Source: AP-16 sp036395835
GTDB lineage: Bacteria; Pseudomonadota; Alphaproteobacteria; Rhizobiales; Xanthobacteraceae
DNA: 32,464 nt
Reading direction: 5' to 3'
Assembly (NCBI GenBank): GCA_036395835.1
Contig: DASWCW010000278.1
Coordinates: 1-32,464, forward strand
Below, piece by piece: positions 1 through 7,681 of this stretch. Within the stretch, counting starts at the first letter, position 1; every line of letters starts with the position of its first letter. A program made the translations under genes and the position numbers. The notes beneath the pieces are model-generated. The model was not told the DNA's origin and searched no databases. It saw nothing but the letters and a program-made list of their open reading frames with translations.

Positions 1-26
1 ATGAGATGAGGCGGCTCGATCAAGCC

Positions 27-65
27 AAAAAACAGCGGCGACCGCGCGGATGCGCAGATCGCCGC
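27..65 (-). terminator. Rho-independent terminator of the porin gene
   Basis: Read on the minus strand just past the porin stop codon, a perfect 7-bp stem (GCGGCGA / TCGCCGC, arms at 59-65 and 35-41) is followed after two bases by a run of six T (complement of 27-32). This is a textbook intrinsic terminator, although the loop is long (17 nt) and GC-rich. Confidence 0.75.
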
Positions 66-82
66 AGGCTTCGAGAGGGCTA

Positions 83-1087
83 TTATTTCACGTTGGTGTT
101 GAGCGTCAGGTCGGCCGAGAACTTGGCGACGAAGGTTGCGCCGCACCAGTTCGACACCAGGCCGCTCGGATTGGTCGCAGTCACGGCGCTCGGATTGATG
201 GTCGCCGTATGGTCGCCGGTCAGGACATTGCAATCCGCCTTGGACAGATCGGTGTCCCAGTAGCGCAAGTCGAGGGTGAACACCTTATAGGTGATTGCGA
301 CGCCGATATTCCAAGTGGTGTAGTCCGGATATTTGATTCCGGACGGGAAGTTCGGGAAACCGCAGCAGTTCGCGGGAATTGCGTAGAATGCGTCCGTCGT
401 CCCGAACCAGTAATGCCCGAGTTCGGCCTGGAAATATCCGCCCCAATCTTTCGGGAACCACGTGCTCGGAGCGGTCAACTTGACGATGCCGGACGCGAAC
501 AGGCCATAGGCGCCGGAGTTCAGCCAGGAGGGAGAATAGTAAACGTCTGCGGTGACGGCGAGGGTATCGCTAAAGGTATAGGTTCCCTTGCCGTACACCT
601 CCCAGAAGCTCACATCGCCTTTCAGGATGTTGCAAAATCCGTTTAGCGCAATGAACAGGTTGGTACACGACGTGGCCCCAGTCAGGCCGTTGAACGTGAT
701 CCCGCCCGGGTAGTAATAGTACCAAAACCCGAAATCGAGGGCGAGCTTGTCGAACGTCGGGCGGATGCCGCCGTAGAAATCGATCTCGGCGGCGGCGTGA
801 TTCGGAAAGTCGATGCTCTCGCCGGCGTTGGCGTAGTAGACTTGCAGGTTCGGATTGAAATTGTAGCGCAGCTCCGAATAGGCGGCGACCGAAGGCTTGT
901 GTGCCGACTGGGTGATGCCGCGGAACTCGTAATCGTTCATCAGCGCGCCGCCGAACGCGATGTCCCATGGCGAAGTCGCCGCGGGAGCCGCCGGCGCCGC
1001 CTTGACCGGTATGGTGAGGTCCGCGGCGAATGCGGCCGGGACGGACAAACCGAAAGCGACGAGTGCTGCCGAAGCGAATTTCTTCAT
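83..1087 (-). CDS. TorF-family putative outer-membrane porin
   Basis: Encodes 334 residues beginning MKKFASAALVAFGLSVPAAF, a clear Sec signal peptide with cleavage expected near AFAA/D. The mature part alternates aromatic and polar residues (for example the LDFGFWYYYYPGG stretch) as in a beta-barrel, and the repeated motifs NDYEFRGITQS and EIDFYGG match the TIGR02001/TorF family of putative porins. Its place is the outer membrane; the transported solute is unknown. An in-frame upstream extension of 41 residues exists, but it would put charged residues before the signal peptide, and the chosen ATG is preceded by GGGGGCA, so the short form is preferred. The gene stands alone, with its own terminator downstream. 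The last residues (TLNTNVK) do not end in the aromatic residue typical of barrels, a small oddity. Confidence 0.85.
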   Translation of the reverse strand: MKKFASAALVAFGLSVPAAFAADLTIPVKAAPAAPAATSPWDIAFGGALMNDYEFRGITQSAHKPSVAAYSELRYNFNPNLQVYYANAGESIDFPNHAAAEIDFYGGIRPTFDKLALDFGFWYYYYPGGITFNGLTGATSCTNLFIALNGFCNILKGDVSFWEVYGKGTYTFSDTLAVTADVYYSPSWLNSGAYGLFASGIVKLTAPSTWFPKDWGGYFQAELGHYWFGTTDAFYAIPANCCGFPNFPSGIKYPDYTTWNIGVAITYKVFTLDLRYWDTDLSKADCNVLTGDHTATINPSAVTATNPSGLVSNWCGATFVAKFSADLTLNTNVK

Positions 1088-1325
1088 GAGATGCCCCCGT
1101 TCCCAGGCGCGGTGAGGAGGCGCTCTACGCAAGCCCTTCCGCGCTACCGCCAGCTTTGGCTGCCAGCGTAATGTGACACCTACGATCGATCCGGCGTCGG
1201 CGTCCGACAAGTGGAAACGGGGAGCAACTGCCCGTTTTTTGGGCGAATTCGGGGGAATCCAGCAAAAAAATCAAACCTGTTGTATTTGCGCGACATGGGA
1301 GGCCGCATGGGGTTGCGTGACATCC

Positions 1326-1354
1326 AACCCTACCCCTGAGCCAAGGGGTGGGTT
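1326..1354. terminator. Strong intergenic hairpin between porin and hydroxyacid dehydrogenase
   Basis: Arms AACCC + ACCCCT (1326-1330, 1332-1337) pair with AGGGGT + GGGTT (1344-1354), giving 11 base pairs with one bulged T and a 6-nt loop. It lies just after the 3' end of the minus-strand hydroxyacid dehydrogenase gene and partly overlaps repeat copy A. No clear T-run follows on the minus strand, so termination there is an inference. The rest of 1088-1385 shows only the AT-richer stretch 1225-1275 upstream of the porin, where its promoter probably lies; I could not fix -35/-10 boxes. Confidence 0.5.
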
Positions 1355-1388
1355 TTCGCGTCGCGTTGCTCCCGCTCGACTCGCGCTA
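1347..1388 (-). repeat. Stop-codon-bearing short repeat, copy A
   Basis: On the minus strand the sequence begins with the TAG stop of the hydroxyacid dehydrogenase gene, continues CGCGAGTCGAGCGG and ends GCGAAAACCCACC. It shares TAG, the GTCGAGC core and the CGAAACCC[A/G]CC end with copies B (10757-10786) and C (15693-15721), but carries about 12 extra bases in the middle. Confidence 0.5.
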
Positions 1389-2525
1389 CCAGCGGCGCAT
1401 CACGGGAGCGGCGCGCTTGAGGCTCGCGAGATCGGCGTAGCCAATCTGGCCCAGGCAGCGGCTCGCCTCATCGATGAGAAGCTCGATCAATTCCTTGGCG
1501 GCCGCCGGCCCGTGCGCGGCGACCGCGTACATCATGGCGCGGCCGACGAGCACGAAGTCGGCACCCGCCGCGAGCGCCTTGATGATGTGCTCGCCGGAGC
1601 GCACGCCGCTGTCGATGATCAGCGGAAAGTCCGGTCCGACCGCGGCCCGGATTTCCGGGAGCACGTCGATCGTCGCCGGCGCCGAATCCAGCTGCCGGCC
1701 GCCGTGGTTGGAGACCACGACCCCGTCGCAGCCGAGCTCGCGCGCGCGCACGCTGTCCTCCGCGCTCATCACGCCCTTGACGAGGAGCCGGCCACGCCAG
1801 CGGGCGCGCAATTTCTTCAAGTCCTCCCAGTCGAACCGGCCGCGGATCTCCGAGGTCAGATAGGCGGCGATCGACTGCCGGTTCACCATCGGCGCGTATT
1901 GCTCGACGTTGACGAACCGCGGCACGCCGGCGGCGAGCGTCTCGAGCGACCAGGCCGGATGGGTGATGAGATCCAGCACGACCCGCGGCGTGATCTTGAA
2001 CGGCACCATGAAATTGTTGCGGATGTCGCGCAGCCGCCGCGCCGCGAGCGGGACGTCGACGGTCAGCAGCAGCACCTCGTAACCGACGCGCTCGGCGCGC
2101 GCGACGATGTCGGCCACGTCCTCGTCGCGCTTGGAGACGTAGAGCTGGAACCAGGCGTGGCCGGGCGTGATCTCCGCGATGCGCTCGAGCTTGGTGTTGG
2201 CCGCGGTCGAGAGCGTGTAGGGGATGTCGGCGGCGGCCGCGGCGCGGGCGATCGCCTCCTCGGCGCGCGGCCGGATCAGATTGCCGAGCCCGATCGGCGC
2301 TATGCCGAACGGCGCCGCCCAGCGTTTTCCAAACAGGTTCGTCGAAAGATCGCGGCTCTCGATGTTGACGAGAGAGCGCGGCTTGAGCATCAGCTCGTCG
2401 AACGCGCGCTCGTTGCGCCGCACGCCCGCTTCCGAGCCGGCGCCGCCGTCGAGATAGTCGAACACGAATTTCGGCAGTCGTCGCTTCGCCAGCGGGCGAA
2501 GGTCCGATACGCACGTTAGATTCAT
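1386..2525 (-). CDS. FMN-dependent alpha-hydroxy-acid dehydrogenase/oxidase (LldD/glycolate oxidase family)
   Basis: A 379-residue TIM-barrel flavoenzyme that oxidises an L-2-hydroxy acid (lactate, glycolate, mandelate or similar) to the 2-oxo acid. Family active-site residues are visible: Tyr24 in FDYLDGGAG, Tyr129 in WFQLYV, Lys250 in LLVKGV, and the catalytic His274 with Arg277 in VSNHGGRQLD; Tyr24 and Tyr129 even fall at the numbers used for plant glycolate oxidase. The FMN-phosphate loop is IIDSGVRSGEH then VLVGRAMMY. The ATG has a good AGGTGG ribosome site six bases upstream. No membrane-anchor loop is apparent, so it may be soluble. It lies 112 bp downstream of, and in line with, the HAD hydrolase, which suggests a shared transcript. 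The stop codon is the first codon of repeat copy A. The exact substrate cannot be read from sequence; lldD is one option. Confidence 0.9.
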   Translation of the reverse strand: MNLTCVSDLRPLAKRRLPKFVFDYLDGGAGSEAGVRRNERAFDELMLKPRSLVNIESRDLSTNLFGKRWAAPFGIAPIGLGNLIRPRAEEAIARAAAAADIPYTLSTAANTKLERIAEITPGHAWFQLYVSKRDEDVADIVARAERVGYEVLLLTVDVPLAARRLRDIRNNFMVPFKITPRVVLDLITHPAWSLETLAAGVPRFVNVEQYAPMVNRQSIAAYLTSEIRGRFDWEDLKKLRARWRGRLLVKGVMSAEDSVRARELGCDGVVVSNHGGRQLDSAPATIDVLPEIRAAVGPDFPLIIDSGVRSGEHIIKALAAGADFVLVGRAMMYAVAAHGPAAAKELIELLIDEASRCLGQIGYADLASLKRAAPVMRRW

Positions 2526-2637
2526 TCGATACCACCTGATTTGGCGTGAATGCGAGACGGTTACGCGCCGGGCGGGGGAGGGCGCATTATGCGAGGGAGG
2601 CGAACGAAACTCAACGGCGGACAGTCGCGAGGCGGCG

Positions 2638-3342
2638 TCACCCGCCGAGCTTCTGCGCGAGATCTTCGAGGCTCATCGCGGCGAAATCGACCGGCACGGT
2701 CGGGCCTGTCTCGCCGGTGGCCGGCCCGTATTCGGCCGGCCGTGCGACGTGCGCGGTTTTCAACCCGCATTGCCCGGCCGCGGCGAGATCGCGGCTGTGG
2801 GCGGCGACCATCATGCATTCGCGTGGCTCGAGATTGAAGGCCTCCGCCGAGGCGAGATAGACGCGGGGCTTGGGCTTGTAATCGCCGGCGACCTCGGCGC
2901 CGAGGATCGCGTCCCAGTGCAGATGGTTGCGGCGCGCGAGATCCGCCATGAGCGCGATGTTGCCGTTCGACACCGGCGCGAGCAGGAAATTCTTGCGCAG
3001 GCGCGCAAGCCCCGGCGAAACGTCCGGCCAGGCATCGAGCCGGTGCCAGGCGAGATTGAGCTTCTCGAGCACGCTCTCGTCGAGCCCGTCGATTGCGAAC
3101 CGCGGCAGGATGCGCTCGAGATTCCTGCGGTGCAGCACGTCGAGCTTGGAGAACGCAATCTTGCCCGAGCGGACCTCCTCCATGCCGGGCTGGTACTCGC
3201 CGCGCCAGGCGTCGGCGAATTGCGGCCAATCGAGCGAATGGCCGAGCGGCTCGAGAATGGCTTTTGCCTCGCGTGCGATCGAGGTGCGCCAATCCATCAG
3301 CGTGCCGAACACGTCGAAGAACAGTGCTTTGACGGGTGACAT
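2638..3342 (-). CDS. Type II haloacid-dehalogenase-like hydrolase
   Basis: Encodes 234 residues of the HAD superfamily. Motif I is FFDVFGTL with the nucleophile Asp10; WRGEY carries Arg47 at the place of the substrate-binding arginine; motif II is VSNGN (Ser125, Asn126); Lys156 sits in YKPKP; the last motif is VAAHSRD with Asp185. True L-2-haloacid dehalogenases usually show SSNxxD at the last motif; here Ser and Asn are replaced by Ala and His, a common variant in proteins annotated as haloacid dehalogenase type II. The enzyme could therefore be a dehalogenase that turns a 2-haloacid into a 2-hydroxy acid, or a phosphatase. Position directly before a 2-hydroxyacid dehydrogenase fits the dehalogenase reading. 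GAAAGG lies ten bases before the ATG. Confidence 0.82.
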   Translation of the reverse strand: MSPVKALFFDVFGTLMDWRTSIAREAKAILEPLGHSLDWPQFADAWRGEYQPGMEEVRSGKIAFSKLDVLHRRNLERILPRFAIDGLDESVLEKLNLAWHRLDAWPDVSPGLARLRKNFLLAPVSNGNIALMADLARRNHLHWDAILGAEVAGDYKPKPRVYLASAEAFNLEPRECMMVAAHSRDLAAAGQCGLKTAHVARPAEYGPATGETGPTVPVDFAAMSLEDLAQKLGG

Positions 3343-3459
3343 GAGTCGAGCCTTTCACGATGCACGCTCAGGCGCCGGGATGCAGAACGCAATATCACAA
3401 ATCATCAAGCTCGCGTGAGCGGCGGTTGCACGCGCCCCGGCGGCGCCCAATTGGAGGTC

Positions 3460-3660
3460 ATGGACCATTCGCTGCTCACCGCCTCACCCGCCACCCACCT
3501 CAAGATGGTCGTGGTGGCGCTGCTTGGCGCCATCCTGGTGGTGACGGTCGGGATCACCGCGCACGTGACCGCCTCGACATCCGCTGGGCTCGCTCCGACC
3601 GTGCTCAAGGCCGGCCAGCCAGTCACCTATACCAAGCACAACGGCGCGCTGGTTCGCTGA
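3460..3660 (+). CDS. Small single-pass membrane protein, function unknown
   Basis: A 66-residue protein beginning MDHSLLTASPATHLK, with one hydrophobic helix at about residues 16-34 (MVVVALLGAILVVTVGI) and a short polar tail, probably a small inner-membrane protein. I recall similar unnamed short proteins in Bradyrhizobium-type genomes but cannot name a function. GGAGG stands only two bases before this ATG, which is too close for ideal use; a GTG at 3415 would add 15 residues but has no better ribosome site. It is transcribed away from the HAD gene and converges on emrB, with only 59 bp between the two stop codons. Confidence 0.55.
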   Translation: MDHSLLTASPATHLKMVVVALLGAILVVTVGITAHVTASTSAGLAPTVLKAGQPVTYTKHNGALVR

Positions 3661-3719
3661 TAACGGCGACCGCTCGGGCGCGTCGCGATCCAGCTGCTCG
3701 CCAGTGCGCCGCTCGCGGC

Positions 3720-5273
3720 CTAGTCGATCACGGCCTTCTCGGTTCCGGGGGGTGGCGCCCCGGTGCGCGGCCGGCGCATCAGCAAGAGCAGCAGCACGGT
3801 GGGCAGGGTGATCATCAGCATGAACTTGAAATCGTTCGCGTAGGCGATGATCTGCGCCTGTCGGGTGATTTCGTCGTTGAGCGCGGAAAGCCCGCGGTGC
3901 CGGGTCACGTTCCAGAACAGATAGGCACCGCCGGTCTGCAGCATGCGATTGAACGGCGTGACGTGGGCGGCGAGCTCGGCATGCATCACCTGCGTGTTCT
4001 GCGCCAGCAGGAACGAGGTGATCGAGATGCCGATGGCGCTCCCGACGTTGCGCATCAGGCTGAACAGCGCGGTGCCTTCGGTCCGAAGCTCCACCGCCAG
4101 GGTCGCGAACGCGATCACCTGCAGCGGGATGAACACGAAACCCAGCCCGAAGCCTTGAATGACCGAGGTCACGGTGAACGACCAGATGCAGATGGCCGGC
4201 GTCCATCCGGTCATCTGCCACATCGACCCGGCGATCATCAAAAGCCCGATCAGCATCAGCAGCCGCGGGTCGACCCGGTTGCTCAGCCGTCCGGCGACCA
4301 TCATGGCGATCATGGTGCCGACGCCCCGCGGGACCATCAGCAACCCGGCCTCCGCGACCCCGTATCCGCCGAGCGTCTGCAGCCAGGGCGCCAGCAGCGC
4401 CGAGCTCGACAGCAGCACCATGCCGACCGAGAACATCACCAGGAGCCCGGCCACGAAATTGAGATCGCGGAAGATCCTGGGGATGATGAACGGCTTTTCG
4501 GCGGTGAAGAGGTGCACAACGAACAAATAGATTCCGAGGCCGGCGAGCACCGCCTCGATGATGATCTCGGTCGAGCCGAACCAATCGTTGTGCTCGCCGC
4601 GATCGAGCATCAGCTGCAGCGCGCCGATCCCCAGGCTCAGCACGGCAAAACCGATCCAGTCGAATCTGAGCTTGGCGTCTTTTCGGGTCTCCTTGAGGAA
4701 CAGCCACAGCCCGGCGATGGCCACGATGCCGAACGGCAGATTGATGAAGAACACCCAGCGCCAATTGTAGATATCGGTCAGATAGCCGCCGAGCGTCGGA
4801 CCCAGAATCGGCCCGACCATCACCCCCATGCCCCAGATCGCCATGGCCGAGCCGCGCTGCTCGATCGGATAGAGGTCGAGCATGGTCGCCTGCGACAGCG
4901 GCACCAGCGCCGCGCCGAACGTGCCCTGCAGGAACCGGTATACCACCATCTGGGCCAGCGATTCGGCGGACCCGCACAACATCGACGCGATGGTGAAGCC
5001 GGCGAGACAAGCCAGGAACAGGTTCTTGCGGCCGAAGCGGGCCGCCAGCCATCCGACCGGCGCGGTGAAGATCGCGGCCGCCACGATGTAGGAGGTCAGC
5101 ACCCAGGTGATCTGATCGAGCGTCGCGGACAGCGAGCCCATCATGTAGGGCAGCGCGACGTTGGCGATCGTATTGTCGAGCGCCTGCATCAAGGTCGCGA
5201 TCATGGCGCAGACCGTGACGATGGCACGGTGGGGCACGGCGGAACGCTGGGGCGCGTAGGTCGCTGACGTCAT
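3720..5273 (-). CDS. emrB: DHA2-family multidrug efflux MFS transporter (EmrB/QacA type)
   Basis: Encodes 517 residues with about 14 hydrophobic helices, the number expected of the DHA2 drug:H+ antiporter family. Visible motifs are the loop GWLAARFGRKN (motif A) after the second helix, the DHA2 motif GPTLGGYLTD and NWRWVFFINLPFG. The protein lies in the inner membrane and pumps out hydrophobic toxic compounds together with the membrane-fusion protein encoded upstream (EmrA type) and an outer-membrane channel that is not in this window. The ATG at 5273 follows an only weak ribosome site. The gap to emrA (185 bp) is filled by a long palindromic element that may lower or stabilise the distal message. 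Confidence 0.9.
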   Translation of the reverse strand: MTSATYAPQRSAVPHRAIVTVCAMIATLMQALDNTIANVALPYMMGSLSATLDQITWVLTSYIVAAAIFTAPVGWLAARFGRKNLFLACLAGFTIASMLCGSAESLAQMVVYRFLQGTFGAALVPLSQATMLDLYPIEQRGSAMAIWGMGVMVGPILGPTLGGYLTDIYNWRWVFFINLPFGIVAIAGLWLFLKETRKDAKLRFDWIGFAVLSLGIGALQLMLDRGEHNDWFGSTEIIIEAVLAGLGIYLFVVHLFTAEKPFIIPRIFRDLNFVAGLLVMFSVGMVLLSSSALLAPWLQTLGGYGVAEAGLLMVPRGVGTMIAMMVAGRLSNRVDPRLLMLIGLLMIAGSMWQMTGWTPAICIWSFTVTSVIQGFGLGFVFIPLQVIAFATLAVELRTEGTALFSLMRNVGSAIGISITSFLLAQNTQVMHAELAAHVTPFNRMLQTGGAYLFWNVTRHRGLSALNDEITRQAQIIAYANDFKFMLMITLPTVLLLLLMRRPRTGAPPPGTEKAVID

Positions 5274-5317
5274 GGACGTGACAGGAACTCATGCAGGTGC
5301 CGCGAACTCGGCGAACT

Positions 5318-5412
5318 CCCTCTCCCCGCTGGGGAGAGGGTTGGGGTGAGGGGGCTAGGGAGGAACGAGAGGGCGAAGCCCCTCACCCCACCCCTCTCCC
5401 GATGGGAGAGGG
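5318..5412. repeat. Long imperfect palindrome between emrA and emrB
   Basis: The left half (5318-5354) contains CCCTCTCCCC gct GGGGAGAGGG and then GGGGTGAGGGG; the right half (5379-5412) is its near-complete reverse complement, CCCCTCACCCCA then CCCCTCTCCC gat GGGAGAGGG. The halves could pair over roughly 34 bases, and each half is itself a hairpin. Pyrimidine/purine palindromes of this type are widespread intergenic repeats in proteobacteria. It contains no open frame of its own. Confidence 0.85.
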
Positions 5413-5458
5413 AGCAGGCTGAGCCGGCCGCGCGGTTACGGATCATCATGAATCAACG

Positions 5459-6553
5459 TCAGAACAGCTCGAACAGCGAGCGCCGATGTCCGGTGTCGAT
5501 GTCGACGGTGACGCTCATGCCGGCGCGCAGCACCGGATCGTCCGGCTTGCGGTCGACCCGGATGCGCACCGAGATGCGCTGCACGACCTTGACCCAATTG
5601 CCGCTCGCGTTCTGCGCCGGCAGGATCGAGAACTCGGAGCCGCTCGCCGGGCTGATGCTCTCGACCGTGCCGACCCACACCCGGCTCGGATAGGTATCGA
5701 CGAAGATGCCGACCGGATCGCCGGGTTTCACATAGGTGAGGTCGGTCTCCTTGATGTGGGCGTCGATCCAAACGTTGTCGGTCGAGACCAGGCCGACCGC
5801 GCCGGTGTTGGTGAGCGCCGCGGTCTGCGAGACCAGATAGGTCCCGGGCTGCAGCGCGTCGACCTGGGTGACGATGCCGTTGAAGGGCGCGCGCACTACG
5901 GTGTGGTCGAGCTGGCGCTGCGCCTCGTCGACGTGGGCCTGGGCCTGCTGATATTGCGGATGCTCGGCGACCGCGACGTCCGGATTTCCGCCGAGCCGCG
6001 GGAGCTGCACCTGTGCCTGCTGCTTGAGGGATTCGAGCTTCCGTTTGTCCGCCGCCAGCGTGAATTTCGCCTGGTCGTAATTGGCTTTGGAGACGCTGTC
6101 GCTTTTCACCAGGACGGTGTAGCGGTCGAAGTTCGCCTGATCGAGCTCGACCTGCGCCTGCTGGGCTTGGATGTCCTCCTGCATGCGCCTGTAATCCTGC
6201 TTCATCGCCTCGATGCCGAGCGCGGTCTGCTGCAGCTGCGCCCTCGCGTTGTCGAGCGCGATCTGGAACTGCCTGGGATCGATCCGGAACAGCACGTCGC
6301 CGGCCTTGACGGTCTGGCCTTCGCGCACGTCGACCTCGGTGACGATGCCGGAGACGTCGGTCGAGACCATGAGCTTGGCGGCGCGCACATAGGCGTCGTC
6401 GGCGGAGACGTAGCGGCCGCCGCGAAGCCAGAACGTCAGCGCCGCGATCAGTACGATGAGGATCCCGCCCACCATGAGCAGGAGCCGCAGCGTGCGCTTT
6501 CGGCCCAGCGACCGGGAAATCGCGCGCTCGATCTCACGGGTCCGCTGCAGCAT
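5459..6553 (-). CDS. emrA: HlyD/EmrA-family membrane fusion protein
   Basis: Encodes 364 residues: a short cytosolic tail, one membrane helix at about residues 24-43 (LLLMVGGILIVLIAALTFWL), the first lipoyl half with VSGIVTEVDVREGQTVKAGD, a long alpha-helical hairpin rich in Ala, Gln and Leu (about 95-215), then the second lipoyl half (VRAPFNGIVTQVDALQPG) and a beta-barrel domain. This is the periplasmic adaptor of a tripartite efflux pump. It stands between marR and emrB on the same strand, so the three probably form one operon. GAGGAA lies about ten bases before the ATG. No obvious defects. Confidence 0.9.
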   Translation of the reverse strand: MLQRTREIERAISRSLGRKRTLRLLLMVGGILIVLIAALTFWLRGGRYVSADDAYVRAAKLMVSTDVSGIVTEVDVREGQTVKAGDVLFRIDPRQFQIALDNARAQLQQTALGIEAMKQDYRRMQEDIQAQQAQVELDQANFDRYTVLVKSDSVSKANYDQAKFTLAADKRKLESLKQQAQVQLPRLGGNPDVAVAEHPQYQQAQAHVDEAQRQLDHTVVRAPFNGIVTQVDALQPGTYLVSQTAALTNTGAVGLVSTDNVWIDAHIKETDLTYVKPGDPVGIFVDTYPSRVWVGTVESISPASGSEFSILPAQNASGNWVKVVQRISVRIRVDRKPDDPVLRAGMSVTVDIDTGHRRSLFELF

Positions 6554-6617
6554 GGCTCAGCGGTTCCTCGAGACCGGCTTTTTGGGTGCGCGTTGAGCGT
6601 GCCGCTGGCTCCCAACA

Positions 6618-6785
6618 TCTCCCCCTGAAAGGAGGAGAGCCTGCCCTCGGGCTTGACCCGAGCGTCGACCGGGCCGGATCAAGTCCGGGCCAGGCTCCGC
6701 GTCGGGAGCGGGTCGCGATCCCCACCCCATCCTTCCGCTTTCGAAGGGGAGGGGGTCGCTTGCAGCTCGCGGCGAGCCAAATGGG
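6618..6785. repeat. Dispersed intergenic mosaic element, copy 1
   Basis: Fills most of the 277-bp gap between marR and emrA and is clearly homologous, in the same orientation, to 25003-25150. Inside are nested inverted repeats: GAGCCTG (6636-6642) with CAGGCTC (6691-6697), CTCGGG-CTTGA-CCCGAG (6646-6662), and CCGG (6674-6677) with CCGG (6685-6688). The outer ends (CTCCCCCTGAAAG and CTTTCGAAGGGGAG) are also roughly inverted. It resembles the RIME-type intergenic elements of Rhizobiales and has no coding content. Confidence 0.75.
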
Positions 6786-6830
6786 ATCACCCTGCGTGGG
6801 GCCGACGGCAACCGACTCATACAGAGTTCC

Positions 6831-7289
6831 TCAGGTTCCAATTGCATGGCTGTCGCGGGCTGCGGCGGCGAGATTGGCTTTCATGCGCAAGAGGCCGTCG
6901 GCCATCACCTTGAGCGTTGCGGCGTCGAGCCCCGCCGTCATCAGCTCGAGCAGCTCGGCGCGGTATTGTTTGATTTCCCGCAGGATGGGCGTGGCCGCCG
7001 GCGTCAATTGCAGCCGCCACACGCGGCGATCCCTGGGATCGGACCGGCGCTCGACGAGGCCGCGTGCCTCCAGTCGGTCGACGAGGCGCCCGATGGTGAT
7101 CGGCTCGACCTCGACGATCGCCGCGAGCTCGTTCTGCGAAAGTCCCGACTGGCGGTCGAGATGCGCCAGGATCACCCATTGGGCCCGCGTCATCCCGCGG
7201 GTGCGGGCGCGCTGGTCCGCCCGCGTGCGCATCTGCCGGGCGACGTCATAGAGCAGGATGAGGAGTTCCGGATCGAAGCCGATTTGCAT
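6831..7289 (-). CDS. MarR-family transcriptional regulator
   Basis: Encodes 152 residues with the MarR winged-helix fold: a dimerising N-terminal helix, the helix-turn-helix LSQNELAAIVEVEPITIGRL at about residues 50-70, and the wing SDPRDRRVWRLQLT with the conserved DxRxxR pattern at about 83-96. Such proteins usually repress efflux genes and release DNA on binding a toxic ligand. Being first in the marR-emrA-emrB series, it most likely controls its own operon, as EmrR does in enterobacteria. AGGG lies eight bases before the ATG. Confidence 0.9.
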   Translation of the reverse strand: MQIGFDPELLILLYDVARQMRTRADQRARTRGMTRAQWVILAHLDRQSGLSQNELAAIVEVEPITIGRLVDRLEARGLVERRSDPRDRRVWRLQLTPAATPILREIKQYRAELLELMTAGLDAATLKVMADGLLRMKANLAAAARDSHAIGT

Positions 7290-7300
7290 GAAAGAACCCT

Positions 7301-7327
7301 TAAGCGGCGATAAGATAAGCCGCGTTA
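7301..7327. promoter_or_regulatory. Candidate MarR operator
   Basis: An inverted repeat TAAGCGGC (7301-7308), ten A/T-rich bases, GCCGC-G-TTA (7319-7327) begins twelve bases upstream of the marR start codon, within an AT-rich stretch likely to hold its promoter. Position and symmetry suit autoregulation; binding is inferred. Confidence 0.45.
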
Positions 7328-7389
7328 TTATTTAGGCAAGAAAAAATTTCAGCGCGAGCATTCGGTCCGGCCGTCGGGAGGTTCGTGGC

Positions 7390-7510
7390 CCGGCCGTCAT
7401 CCCGAGTTGCGAGGCGCGAGGGTCCCTCATCGATTTTTTAAGCGATGGGGCCCCCCGCGAGCGCCGAGCCTCGAAGACGGCCGAGACGCCGCCGCCCTTC
7501 GAGGCTGGCC
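7390..7510. repeat. Paired hairpins of a REP-like repeat upstream of matA
   Basis: Two adjacent stem-loops: CCTCATCG (7425-7432) with CGATGGGG (7443-7450), an 8-bp stem with one G-T pair, and a perfect 10-bp stem AGCCTCGAAG (7467-7476) / CTTCGAGGCT (7497-7506). The surrounding words (GTCATCCCGAG, CCTCGAAG) resemble degenerate intergenic repeats common in Bradyrhizobium-like genomes. With the tandem repeat at 7682-7723, this makes up most of the 477-bp gap between marR and matA; nothing coding is evident there. Confidence 0.5.
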
Positions 7511-7681
7511 CGCGATAAAGGTCAGAGCAGGTATGCCGACGGTACCAGCGGGCCAGCACCGCAGGGCGACGGAGCGAGCTAATAACCTTGAGGAACAATG
7601 CCGGGCCGGCGCGCTTGCGCGGGAAGCGGCGCTGGCCGATGGTGCGCCCCTTCAAGACTCGCGCCCGGCTCTGCGGACCCT

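Noticed and set aside
3360..5267. Plus-strand open frame of 635 codons opposite emrB
   Set aside because: The minus strand encodes an unmistakable 14-helix DHA2 transporter. The plus-strand product is Arg/His/Gln/Asp-rich with no domain, an antisense artefact of GC-rich codon use.
6618..6785. Insertion sequence or transposase remnant
   Set aside because: No open frame, no transposase motif and no evident target-site duplication; better described as a non-coding mosaic element.
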